A DNA stretch of 12,288 nt from Lentisphaerota bacterium (lineage in GTDB: Bacteria; Verrucomicrobiota; Kiritimatiellia; UBA8416; JAFGIZ01): assembly GCA_016929365.1 (NCBI GenBank), contig JAFGIZ010000314.1:1-12288 (forward strand), read 5' to 3'. A program made the position numbers and the translations under genes. How positions within the stretch are numbered: the stretch's first letter is position 1; each line of letters opens with the position of its first letter. The notes under the pieces are model-generated. The model was not told the DNA's origin and searched no databases. It saw only the letters and a program-made list of their open reading frames with translations. Below are positions 1 through 7,318 of this stretch, in pieces.

Positions 1-1014
1 GCCCGCCTGAGCCCCGAAGCATCGCGGCGGCGACTGGACATGCTGGCCGACCGGCTGAAATCCCACGGCCGGCGCCGCGACTATGACTGCATCGTGGGCC
101 TGAGCGGCGGCGTGGACAGCTCCTACGTCGCCTACCTGGCCCATGAACTGGGCCTCCGCGCGCTGTGCGTCCACCTCGATAACGGCTGGGATTCCGAGCT
201 CTCCGTGGAGAATATCCGCCACATCGTCGAGAAGCTCGGATACGATTTGCATACCCATGTGATCAACTGGCCGGAATTCAAGGATCTGCAGCGCGCGTTC
301 CTGCAGGCATCCGTCATCGATATCGAACTCATTACCGACCAGGCCATCAAGGGCCTGACCCGTAAACTGGCCAGAAAAACAGGGATCAAGTACATCCTCA
401 CCGGTTCCAACATCAATACGGAACACGGCATGCCCCCCGAATGGCTCTGGTATAAGGATGACCTGCGCAACCTGAAAGCCATTCACCGCCGCTTCGGAAC
501 CGTACCCCTGAAAACGTTTCCCACTTATGGAATTACTACGCGCCTGCTGGATGAATGCGCCGGGCGCGTCCGCGTCGTACGCTTACTGGATATGGCGAAT
601 TACCGTAAGTCCGAAGCCATGCAGATTCTCAAGCAGAACCTCGACTGGCGTTACTACGGCGGCAAGCACCACGAGTCAACGTTCACCAAGTTCTACCAGG
701 CGTATATTCTCCCGGCCAAGTTCAACGTCGATAAACGGCGCGTGCATTACTCCAGCCTTATCCGCAACGGCGAAATCTCGCGGGAAGAGGCGCTGCGGGA
801 AGTGCAGGCCCCGCCGTACGAGCCGGATCAACGCGACAGCGACCGGACCTACGTGCTCAAGAAACTGGGTTATTCCGAAGCGGAATTCGAAGCCATCATG
901 GCAACGCCGCCGCGTCCGCATTCCGACTTCCCTTCCATGGCTCCCCTGCTCTGGCTGCTCAAGCCGGCACGAGCCCTGCAGCTGCGCCTCACCATGGGCC
1001 GGCAACACCGCTAG
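1..1014 (+). CDS. N-acetyl sugar amidotransferase (WbpG/PseA family), 5' end outside the window
   Basis: Members of this family use ammonia, usually supplied by a glutaminase partner, and ATP to convert a sugar acetamido group to an acetamidino group on a nucleotide-activated sugar in the cytoplasm. The frame is open from base 1 with no start, so the gene begins upstream; 337 codons are visible and the usual total is about 370-390. The first methionine (base 40) is internal to the family alignment. The PP-loop ATP pyrophosphatase motif SGGVDSSY lies at about codons 35-42. Family-typical blocks TGSNINTEHGMPPEW, FPTYGITTRLLDE and WRYYGGKHHESTFTKFYQ follow. The N-terminal CxxC metal-binding segment typical of the family would lie before the window. 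HisH/HisF-like partner genes often sit next to such genes but none is visible here. The stop codon overlaps that of the convergent deacetylase gene. The family call is firm; the substrate is unknown. Confidence 0.93.
   Translation, partial: ARLSPEASRRRLDMLADRLKSHGRRRDYDCIVGLSGGVDSSYVAYLAHELGLRALCVHLDNGWDSELSVENIRHIVEKLGYDLHTHVINWPEFKDLQRAFLQASVIDIELITDQAIKGLTRKLARKTGIKYILTGSNINTEHGMPPEWLWYKDDLRNLKAIHRRFGTVPLKTFPTYGITTRLLDECAGRVRVVRLLDMANYRKSEAMQILKQNLDWRYYGGKHHESTFTKFYQAYILPAKFNVDKRRVHYSSLIRNGEISREEALREVQAPPYEPDQRDSDRTYVLKKLGYSEAEFEAIMATPPRPHSDFPSMAPLLWLLKPARALQLRLTMGRQHR
1011..1014. other. Interlocked stop codons of convergent genes (CTAG)
   Basis: The palindrome CTAG supplies TAG to the amidotransferase on the plus strand (1012-1014) and TAG to the PIG-L gene on the minus strand (1013-1011). 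The two coding regions therefore overlap at their ends and leave no room between them for an ordinary terminator. Confidence 0.9.
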
Positions 1015-1655
1015 GCCCAGATCCAGCGCAGCACCTCGAACGCCTCGGCATACGTGCGCTCGAACTGCGCGCCTCTCACGCGCGCCAGACCCCGGATCAG
1101 TTCCGGCCGCAGGTAATGGCGGTGATCCTGGCTCTTGTACGCCTCCAGGGCGCGCACCTTCGTCTCCAGGTGCCGCTCCTCAAGTGGAATAAAACAGCGT
1201 GTGGCGAACTCCACGTTGTTCCACGGTTCCTCGTAACCGAGAATCGTGTGCGATTTGAAGGCCCGCAATCCCTCGCTCGCGATGACCTGGTGATCCTGGT
1301 GAACGTCGGTGGGCGAAGGCACAAAAATCACCTCCGGCGAAACGGCCCGCCGCAGATCCACCAGTGTCTGCAAGATGTCCTGCCGCCGGCCGGGAAAATG
1401 CCGTACAGGAAAATCGTAAATGTGCAGATGGTCCGGCTGTATGCCCAGGATCTCCGTCGCGTTCCGGACCTCCGCCTCCAGCACGTCGTCCGGAAATTCC
1501 GGCCTGACTGACGCCCGCGCCGTGGAAAACGCGGCATAATGAACAGCGCGCCCCGCTTCGATAAACCGGGCTATCGCCCCGCCGCAACCCAGCTCCCCGT
1601 CGTCCGTATGCGGCGCCAGTACCAGGATCGTCCCGTTTCCGCTATCCGCCGTCAT
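1011..1655 (-). CDS. PIG-L family N-acetylglucosaminyl deacetylase
   Basis: This is a probable zinc-dependent N-deacetylase of the LmbE/PIG-L family, which removes acetyl groups from N-acetyl sugars or their glycolipids. The 214-residue length is typical. Metal-site motifs are visible: APHTDDGELGCGG (residues 14-26, the PHxDDxE form common among sugar-locus members) and DVHQDHQ (117-123). There is no signal peptide or membrane segment, so it is cytoplasmic. The start is supported by a strong Shine-Dalgarno (AAGGAGGT, complement of 1661-1668) five bases before the ATG. It is the last gene of the leftward operon, 30 bases after the glycosyltransferase gene. In this setting it would expose a free amine on a sugar nucleotide or lipid-linked sugar (inference). 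The actual substrate cannot be read from sequence. Confidence 0.93.
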   Translation of the reverse strand: MTADSGNGTILVLAPHTDDGELGCGGAIARFIEAGRAVHYAAFSTARASVRPEFPDDVLEAEVRNATEILGIQPDHLHIYDFPVRHFPGRRQDILQTLVDLRRAVSPEVIFVPSPTDVHQDHQVIASEGLRAFKSHTILGYEEPWNNVEFATRCFIPLEERHLETKVRALEAYKSQDHRHYLRPELIRGLARVRGAQFERTYAEAFEVLRWIWA

Positions 1656-1660
1656 TCAAT

Positions 1661-1668
1661 ACCTCCTT
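1661..1668 (-). promoter_or_regulatory. Ribosome binding site of the PIG-L deacetylase gene
   Basis: The complement reads AAGGAGGT, a near-perfect Shine-Dalgarno, with a 5-base spacer to the ATG at 1655. It fixes the start and may let the last operon gene be translated independently of the upstream cistron. Confidence 0.75.
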
Positions 1669-1685
1669 CGGCCCCCCGGCTCCGT

Positions 1686-2648
1686 TCACCAGGCCTTCCG
1701 CCGCGTGATCTTGATATACAACCAGTTCACGGCATACGCCGCCGCACCGGAAAAACACAAAGGCGCATGCAACAGCCACAGCGGTTCCCGCTCCCGCACC
1801 GCCCGGATCAACGAGTAAACCAGCGGGTACACTACCGTCAGATGCAGAAACGCCGCCCAGTACAGCCGTTTACCGCCGCTGTGATTGACCCACGACGCCT
1901 CTGTCTGCACCCGGGTCATGTGCTTGCGCGCAATCTTCGCGCGCTTGCGCAGAAAAGCGGCAAACGAGGTGGCATGATGATGCCGGTAGCCGTAACCGTC
2001 AACCCGCGCCATGATGTTCTCGCCCCGCTTCGCCAGGTCCAGCATCACCAAACCCTCCGTGAACTGCTCGGCGTCGATGTACCGGGCAATGGCCGACCGC
2101 TTGTACAACAGCAGCTTCGGAAACTCCGGGTAGAACCGCAGACGGCGGTAGGTCCTGCCGTCCACCTGGCGCACCTCCAACAGCGTCGGCTCCCGGCCGA
2201 TTTCACGGGCCAGCGGATCCCCCCAGTCGGCCACCGTAATGTAATTGTTGATCAGCGACCCGCCCGGGATCTTGTACTTCTTCCGCTCCACCCCCACGAT
2301 GTCCGGGAATACGTCAAACGCCTTGACGTAGGCCTCCAGGCAACCCTCCTCGACGATCTCCGCGTCGCACCCCATGATCCAGATCAGGTCGCCCCTCGCT
2401 TGCTTCAAGGCCACCGCATTGCCGAACTCCGTGATGATCCGGTCGTTGTCCACGATCCGCACCTCAATGTCGTGCTCCCCGGCCCACGCGTCCACAACCT
2501 CGCGCGTGCGGTCGGTCGAATGCGCATCGGACACAATGATCTCGATACGGTCGTGCGGGTACGTCTGCTTGCCGATGCTGTTCAGGCAACGAACGATGTT
2601 TTTCTCTTCGTTCAGCGAAGGCAGGACAAAACTGACACGCTCGTTCAT
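1686..2648 (-). CDS. Glycosyltransferase family 2 with C-terminal membrane segments
   Basis: A GT-A fold inverting glycosyltransferase that would transfer a sugar from a nucleotide donor to a lipid-linked acceptor at the inner face of the cytoplasmic membrane. Of 320 residues, the N-terminal catalytic domain opens with SFVLPSLNEEKNI (6-18). It has the nucleotide-binding VSDAHSTDRT (39-48) and a DxD-like metal motif, IMGCDAEI (91-98). The later ED-like region (about QFTEGLVMLDL, 195-205) is compatible with the acceptor-side catalytic residues. The C-terminus has two probable membrane helices at about 262-282 and 289-312 and ends in a basic tail. The ATG overlaps the TGA of the preceding SDR gene (ATGA), which suggests translational coupling. 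Donor and linkage cannot be inferred. Confidence 0.92.
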   Translation of the reverse strand: MNERVSFVLPSLNEEKNIVRCLNSIGKQTYPHDRIEIIVSDAHSTDRTREVVDAWAGEHDIEVRIVDNDRIITEFGNAVALKQARGDLIWIMGCDAEIVEEGCLEAYVKAFDVFPDIVGVERKKYKIPGGSLINNYITVADWGDPLAREIGREPTLLEVRQVDGRTYRRLRFYPEFPKLLLYKRSAIARYIDAEQFTEGLVMLDLAKRGENIMARVDGYGYRHHHATSFAAFLRKRAKIARKHMTRVQTEASWVNHSGGKRLYWAAFLHLTVVYPLVYSLIRAVREREPLWLLHAPLCFSGAAAYAVNWLYIKITRRKAW

Positions 2649-3655
2649 GACCCGGCGTCCGCCGTGTTGCCGTAAAACCAGGGGCGCTGCTCGACATCCG
2701 CGAAAAGCCCCGCCTCCAGGGCCGCAACCAACGCCTGCACGCTGCGGTCCACGCTGTATGCCGGCGAGAACCCCAGCTCGGCGTTGATCCGGTCAAACGC
2801 TACCCGGTAATTACGCGGATCGCTGCCGCCCTTCCGGTAGCATACCCTGGCGTCCGGAACGTACTTCACAACCCTGTCGACAATGCTCTGCTTCGTATAG
2901 TTCTCGTCGTTACCGCCCACGTTGTACACCCGGCCGTCCACCAGGCCGGCATCCGCGTCCAGGACGCCGGTCACCGCCCGGGCAATGTCACGCACGTGAC
3001 AGTACGGGCGCCAGGTGCCCTCGTCATACACCACCAGCTCGCGCCCCAGCGCCAGCTCGCGTGTGAAATCGGAGACCGTCAGGTCGAACCGCATCCGCCG
3101 CGACAGGCCGTACGCCGTCGCCAGCCGCAACACGGTCGGATGAAAATCCACGTCGTCCGCATGGGCCAGAATATGCCGCTCCACGGCCACCTTCGTCTCG
3201 GCATACAAGGACAACGGATGCAGCGGCGCATCCTCGTCCGCCGGCGTATCGTCCTCGCGCAGCCCGTAGTTGCTGCACGTGGAAAAGAACACGAACCGGT
3301 CGATACCGCGCCCCGCCAACGCGTCAAACACCGAGATGGCGCCCGCTTCGTTGACCCGGCGGGCTTCCTCCGGCTTCCGCTTGCACGCGGGGTCCCCCAC
3401 GATGGCCGCGGGCAAGAGAACGTCGGTTACCCCCTCCAAGGCCGCCGCCAGGCACGCGCCGTCGCAAAGGTCCCCCGTAACCAGGGAAAACCCATTACGC
3501 TCCATCCAGTCGGCGGCGACGTCGCCGTTGCCGTATAGAAGACGGTCCAGCACCCGCACCCGGCAGCCCCGCTCCAGCAGGTGCCCGGCCAGGATCGACC
3601 CGATGTACCCGCACCCTCCAATGACCAGAACGTGTCTGCTTTCCCGTGCCGCCAT
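2645..3655 (-). CDS. NAD-dependent epimerase/reductase, extended SDR family
   Basis: An extended short-chain dehydrogenase of 336 residues acting on a nucleotide sugar. The N-terminal Rossmann motif is GGCGYIG (13-19), with an acidic residue after strand 2 (VLDR). The catalytic serine region is FFSTCSNYG (123-131) and the YxxxK pair is YAETK (151-155). The usual 4,6-dehydratase signature STDEVYG is replaced by STCSNYG, so the Asp-Glu pair is absent and I favour an epimerase or 4-ketoreductase over a dehydratase. The frame stays open 39 codons upstream, but I start it at 3655. The fold begins directly after that Met, the complement of 3661-3667 is a strong GGGGAGG, and the longer version would overlap the preceding glycosyltransferase by about 100 bases. 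The substrate is unknown. Confidence 0.92.
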   Translation of the reverse strand: MAARESRHVLVIGGCGYIGSILAGHLLERGCRVRVLDRLLYGNGDVAADWMERNGFSLVTGDLCDGACLAAALEGVTDVLLPAAIVGDPACKRKPEEARRVNEAGAISVFDALAGRGIDRFVFFSTCSNYGLREDDTPADEDAPLHPLSLYAETKVAVERHILAHADDVDFHPTVLRLATAYGLSRRMRFDLTVSDFTRELALGRELVVYDEGTWRPYCHVRDIARAVTGVLDADAGLVDGRVYNVGGNDENYTKQSIVDRVVKYVPDARVCYRKGGSDPRNYRVAFDRINAELGFSPAYSVDRSVQALVAALEAGLFADVEQRPWFYGNTADAGS

Positions 3656-3660
3656 GACCG

Positions 3661-3667
3661 CCTCCCC
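3661..3667 (-). promoter_or_regulatory. Ribosome binding site deciding the SDR start
   Basis: The complement reads GGGGAGG with a 5-base spacer to the ATG at 3655, inside the 16-base gap after the TAG of the upstream glycosyltransferase. It supports the short start over the upstream in-frame codon at 3772. Confidence 0.7.
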
Positions 3668-3671
3668 GCGC

Positions 3672-4523
3672 CTAGCCCCGCAAGCGTGCGCGCATACGGG
3701 CAGGAATCCGGTTATGGCACATCCGGAAATACCGGACAAGCAGAAACGCCGCGGCGGCACACACAAGCACACCCGCGGGAAGCCAGACCCGCCAGGCCAG
3801 CAGGACGCCCGCCGCGGCCAGGCCCGCCGCCACCGCCCACACCCGTCCGGCAGGCATCATCGCCAGGATCCCGTTCACCGAGTGCGCCGCCAGACGGCGC
3901 AGACTGTACTTGCTCCTGCCAACCGTCCGCTCCGCCGCCTCGAAGGTCACGTACTCCGTCCGCAACCCCGGAAGCTCCGGGTTGAACTTCATGAAATACA
4001 CGCGGCGCGGATCGCATATAATCATCTCCCTGGCCTTTCGCGATACCAGGCGGTAATGCACATTCTGCCGGGCGACATCAAAACCGGTCAGCACGCTCGC
4101 CGCGATCCTGAACACGCGCGTGCCGAAATTCCGGTAGGCCGCACGCCCCTTGAGCTCCCGGCGTACCCCCTGCACCAGGTCCGCGCCGCTCCGGTACGCG
4201 GCAATCATGTCGGGAATCAGCGGAACCGGGTGCGCGTCGTCGACGTCCATGGTGATGACGGCGTCCGCGTCGGACTCCCGCAATCCGAACCAGAGCGCCG
4301 CCGCCTGGCCGAAACCCCGCTCCAGCGAGACAAACCGTACGCCGGGATCCGACTCGGCCAGCCGCCGCAACACGGACACCGTGCCGTCCGTGCTGCTGTC
4401 TTCCACGAACAGCAGCCGCACGGCCACGTCCTCCGGCACCTCCAGCGCCCGGATCTTCTGCACGAAAGGCGGAATCGCCGCCTCCTCGTTGCAAACCGCG
4501 ATAACAATATCAACCGTCGTCAT
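3672..4523 (-). CDS. GtrB/DPM1-like family 2 glycosyltransferase with two C-terminal membrane helices
   Basis: It resembles dolichyl-phosphate mannosyltransferase, GtrB and ArnC, which move a sugar from a nucleotide donor onto a polyprenyl phosphate. Of 283 residues, the domain opens with DIVIAVCNEE (5-14) and continues with LFVEDSSTDGT (38-48) and the DxDD metal site TMDVDDAHP (91-99, in the place of DDDLQHP in DPM enzymes). The family motif GRSKYS is at 202-207. Two helices at about 226-243 and 246-265 anchor it in the inner membrane. I start at MTTVDIV (4523) rather than 4589, because the extra 22 residues are an Arg/Ala-rich run that reads back into the aminotransferase gene. The start follows the upstream TGA by one base, so coupling is likely. 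It could equally be a glycosyltransferase acting on other lipid-linked acceptors. Confidence 0.9.
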   Translation of the reverse strand: MTTVDIVIAVCNEEAAIPPFVQKIRALEVPEDVAVRLLFVEDSSTDGTVSVLRRLAESDPGVRFVSLERGFGQAAALWFGLRESDADAVITMDVDDAHPVPLIPDMIAAYRSGADLVQGVRRELKGRAAYRNFGTRVFRIAASVLTGFDVARQNVHYRLVSRKAREMIICDPRRVYFMKFNPELPGLRTEYVTFEAAERTVGRSKYSLRRLAAHSVNGILAMMPAGRVWAVAAGLAAAGVLLAWRVWLPAGVLVCAAAAFLLVRYFRMCHNRIPARMRARLRG

Positions 4524-4524
4524 G

Positions 4525-5703
4525 TCAGCCGGCGCCGCCCGCCGCGCGGCCCGCCGTGCGCAGCGCGTCCAGCACGGCCTCGAGTTCATCGTCCCGCAAG
4601 CCCGTGGAACACGGAATGTTCAGGGTGTTGCCCCACATCGCGTGGGCCCGCTCGATCCGGTAACTGCGACTGTCTATGTAAGGCGCCTGCAGGTGATTGA
4701 GCATCCAGACCGGCCGTGTCTCGATACCCCGCCCGGCCAGCGCCTCCATCAATCCCTCGCGGTCCAGCCCGTAGCGGGGAGCGTCGATCTGTAGCGGATA
4801 CATCCAGTGATTGCAAGAGGCATAATCCGGCGGCCCGGCCAGGGACAACCCCTCGACCTCGCGCAGACCGTCGCGGTACGCCTCGAAATGCGCCCGCTTG
4901 ATACGGCAGAATGTGTCCAGCCGATCGAGCTGCGCCAGGCCGATCGCCGCCGCGACGTTCGTCATCCGGTAATTGTACCCCACCGCCCCGTGCACGTAAC
5001 GCACGGGATCGTCCTTGGCCTGCGTCGTCAGGTAGCGCGCCCGCTCGGCATAGGCCGCGTCGTCGGTCAGAAGCATCCCGCCGCCGCCGGTTGTAATCAG
5101 CTTGTTCCCGTTGAAGGACAGGCACCCGATCTCGCCCACCGTGCCCGTGTGCCGCCCGCCCAGCGTACCCGGCAGATACCGGGTCCCCAGGCTCTCCGTG
5201 GCGTCCTCCACGATCTTGATGTTACGCTCCCGGCACAGGCCGGCCAGCTCGCGCAGGTCGGCGGCGTTGCCGAAAACATGTACGGGCACCATCGCCGTTA
5301 TCCGGCGGTCCGTCCGCCGGTCAACCGTAAACCCGTCCCGCATCTCGGTCTCCGCGTCCAGAAAGGCCGCGGTCTTCTCCGCGTCGAGGTTGTAATACGC
5401 ATCGCAATCCATGAACACCGGTTCCGCACCGAGGTAACGGACCGCATTCACCGGCGCGATGAACGTTACCGTGGGCACGATCACCGCGTCCCCCGGCCCG
5501 ACGCCGGCCAACCGCAGCGCCACGTGCAATGCGGCCGTGCCGTTCACGCACGCCACGGCGTATCCCGCACCCGTAACGCCGGCAATAGCCTTCTCGAACG
5601 CGTCCACGTAACTCCCCGCCGACGAGACCCACGCCGTATCAAGGCACTCCTTGACGTACTTCCATTCGTTCCCTTCGATGCGCGGCACGGACAACGGAAT
5701 CAT
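4525..5703 (-). CDS. LegC-type PLP-dependent sugar aminotransferase (DegT/DnrJ/EryC1/StrS family)
   Basis: Transfers an amino group, usually from glutamate, to a 4-keto-deoxysugar nucleotide. In LegC relatives the substrate is a UDP-2-acetamido-2,6-dideoxy-4-ketohexose and the route leads to legionaminic-type or related 4-amino sugars. The 392-residue length is typical. The N-terminal block GNEWKYVKECLDTAWVSSAG (11-30) is characteristic of the LegC subgroup. The PLP ring Asp is in VEDATES (D167), and the Schiff-base lysine is in SFNGNKLITTGGGG (K201). I start at MIPLSVP (5703) because the fold begins there and GGAAGGGA lies upstream; the 21 extra codons are unlikely. The ATG overlaps the flippase TGA. 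No other legionaminate genes (legB, legG, legI, legF) are in the window, so the end product may be a plain 4-amino-4,6-dideoxysugar. Confidence 0.93.
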   Translation of the reverse strand: MIPLSVPRIEGNEWKYVKECLDTAWVSSAGSYVDAFEKAIAGVTGAGYAVACVNGTAALHVALRLAGVGPGDAVIVPTVTFIAPVNAVRYLGAEPVFMDCDAYYNLDAEKTAAFLDAETEMRDGFTVDRRTDRRITAMVPVHVFGNAADLRELAGLCRERNIKIVEDATESLGTRYLPGTLGGRHTGTVGEIGCLSFNGNKLITTGGGGMLLTDDAAYAERARYLTTQAKDDPVRYVHGAVGYNYRMTNVAAAIGLAQLDRLDTFCRIKRAHFEAYRDGLREVEGLSLAGPPDYASCNHWMYPLQIDAPRYGLDREGLMEALAGRGIETRPVWMLNHLQAPYIDSRSYRIERAHAMWGNTLNIPCSTGLRDDELEAVLDALRTAGRAAGGAG

Positions 5704-7133
5704 CGCTCGCTCCCTTCCTCCCCGGCGGTACACGCTTCCGGCCCGGCCGGCGCCGGATGCGTACAACGCCTGATCTCGAAAAACATGAACAGCACCGTCA
5801 CGACCCGGGCGGCCAGCATGCCGCGCACGATAAAGCGCAGATTATGCACGTCGAAACCGGCCACCCACTGCCACAGGGCGGCGGGCAGCCACGGCCGGAA
5901 CACCGACCAGCCCATGAGACCATAGAGCACGACCACCTCGATCAACGCAATCGGCGCCAGGTACCACAGGAATCGAAAACGGCGGCACGCCGTCTCGTGC
6001 GCCACGTGGCACGTGATCACCGCCTGCAGCGTCGTCACCGCGCCCAGGCGCCAGACAAACGGGGCATACGCCAGGTACTCGCGCCATACCGGCCGGATGC
6101 TCAAAACCCAGGACCCGACGAAGAACAGGAGCAGCGTGGTAAACGCTCCCACCACGCCTACAAGCAACAGCGTCTGCAAATGAAAATCCCGCGTGCTCTC
6201 CTTGCGCTCCGAACGCTCCGAGACCAGCGGAAACAGGAACGGCCGTACCGCCCCGGCCAGAAACGTCGGAATAAACCCGAACATCGCCGCGATATAGAAA
6301 CCGGCCGAATCCACCACCGGTAGCCGCTGACGCACAATCCAGGGCTCGATCACCTGCTGCAGCGAGGTTACCAGGATACACAAACCCAGCGGCAGCATGT
6401 AGCGAAACATCTCGCCCCAATGCTTCCGGTAACTTTCACGGATCACGGCGCCGTGCGTGAACCCCCGCAGGCTGACGAAGATAAACGCGATGAAAAACAG
6501 GCTCGATACCAGGCCCGCGGCCAGGTAGCCGACCAGTTGAAGCCGGCAAATGAGCAGCGCGATCACGACCAGGCGCACCACCGGCTTGCCCGCCGTGGCC
6601 AGGGTCAGCGTGTAAAATTTCCTGAGTCCTTGCGCCGACGTCGAGGCGACCGGCAGCCAGCAGTGCGAAACGGCCAGGGCGCCGACAAGCCAGATAATCG
6701 CGCGGTTGTCGAACTTGAGGCGAACCTGGATAAACGGCGCGGCAAACGCCAGGTACAGTACAATGATGACGGACAAGACGACCGATCCCATGCCGAGATC
6801 GCGCAACAACTGCTTGATCTTTCCCCGTTCGCCGTGCACGAAAAACACGTTCAGGAACTTCATGCTCGTGCGCACGACGATCAGGAGCGGCAGACCGACA
6901 AAGGTCGCCAGGCGCGTCAACGGAAGCACCGCGCCCAGTTTGTCCTGCTCTATAAACGCCGGCACCAGGAACACCCCGACGTACAGGTTGCAGAGGTCCC
7001 CGAAACGCATCAGGACGAACAGCAGCCCGCTGTGCCACCACAACGGGCCCACCCGGCGCCGCACACGGCGCGCGGCATCCAGCAACCCGCCCCACGACGC
7101 GCCCCCGTTCCCCTGACTGTGCTCCGATTTCAC
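5700..7133 (-). CDS. Wzx-like polysaccharide flippase (MOP/MATE superfamily)
   Basis: A multi-pass inner membrane protein of about 477 residues with roughly 12-14 hydrophobic segments spaced across its length, as in Wzx/RfbX O-unit flippases. Segments include GLLFVLMRFGDLCNLYVGVF near the N-terminus, GMGSVVLSVIIVLYLAFAAP, MLPLGLCILVTSL and a C-terminal RGMLAARVVTVLFMFF. It would move undecaprenyl-linked oligosaccharide units to the periplasmic face. It is first in the leftward operon and overlaps the aminotransferase start by 4 bases (ATGA). The start is uncertain. I chose the GTG at 7133 (protein begins VKSEHSQ). Another GTG at 7190 adds 19 Gly/Arg-rich residues that look like GC-rich noise. 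Wzx sequences diverge strongly, so identity with a particular pathway cannot be claimed. Confidence 0.87.
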   Translation of the reverse strand: MKSEHSQGNGGASWGGLLDAARRVRRRVGPLWWHSGLLFVLMRFGDLCNLYVGVFLVPAFIEQDKLGAVLPLTRLATFVGLPLLIVVRTSMKFLNVFFVHGERGKIKQLLRDLGMGSVVLSVIIVLYLAFAAPFIQVRLKFDNRAIIWLVGALAVSHCWLPVASTSAQGLRKFYTLTLATAGKPVVRLVVIALLICRLQLVGYLAAGLVSSLFFIAFIFVSLRGFTHGAVIRESYRKHWGEMFRYMLPLGLCILVTSLQQVIEPWIVRQRLPVVDSAGFYIAAMFGFIPTFLAGAVRPFLFPLVSERSERKESTRDFHLQTLLLVGVVGAFTTLLLFFVGSWVLSIRPVWREYLAYAPFVWRLGAVTTLQAVITCHVAHETACRRFRFLWYLAPIALIEVVVLYGLMGWSVFRPWLPAALWQWVAGFDVHNLRFIVRGMLAARVVTVLFMFFEIRRCTHPAPAGPEACTAGEEGSER

Positions 7134-7318
7134 ACGCGCTTCCCGCCCCGCTCCGCCCTGCCTTCGACGCCCGGCGCCGAATGCTCCCACATCCCCTGCC
7201 CCAATTCAAGCGGCCTTTCTCGATACCCCCTCCCGCCCTCCGCACTTGACAAAAAAGCGCATCCCCCTGAAAAAGCATCCCGTACATCTCCGCCCGCTCC
7301 ATCCGGCGGGAAACACGC
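7134..7318. promoter_or_regulatory. Divergent control region between the flippase operon and the deacetylase gene
   Basis: These 185 bases separate two divergent transcription units and must hold both promoters unless expression is read-through. On the plus strand there is a perfect -35 hexamer TTGACA at 7246-7251. The best -10 candidate after it is the weak TGAAAA at 7268-7273 (16-base spacer). On the minus strand I found no convincing pair; the best -35-like word is TTGTCA (complement of 7247-7252), with no good -10 at a standard distance. A purine-rich tract and A-run at 7251-7275 stand out against the GC-rich surroundings. No operator or riboswitch is recognisable. Confidence 0.45.

Noticed and set aside
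1539..2675. A 378-codon open frame antisense to the glycosyltransferase and SDR genes.
   Set aside because: Its Arg/His/Pro/Gln-rich composition is typical of the antisense of GC-rich coding DNA, and the opposite frame is a clear GT2 enzyme.
3656..3772. A 39-residue N-terminal extension of the SDR.
   Set aside because: It would overlap the preceding glycosyltransferase by about 100 bases, and the Rossmann fold and a strong ribosome binding site support the start at 3655.
3270..4700. A 476-codon antisense open frame, and similar ones at 4807-5925 and 6420-7322.
   Set aside because: They cross several well-supported minus-strand genes and show no domain or motif; they are by-products of codon bias.
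7134..7190. A GTG start at 7190 for the flippase.
   Set aside because: The added 19 residues are Gly/Arg-rich noise without a family counterpart. I kept the GTG at 7133, though the choice is not certain.
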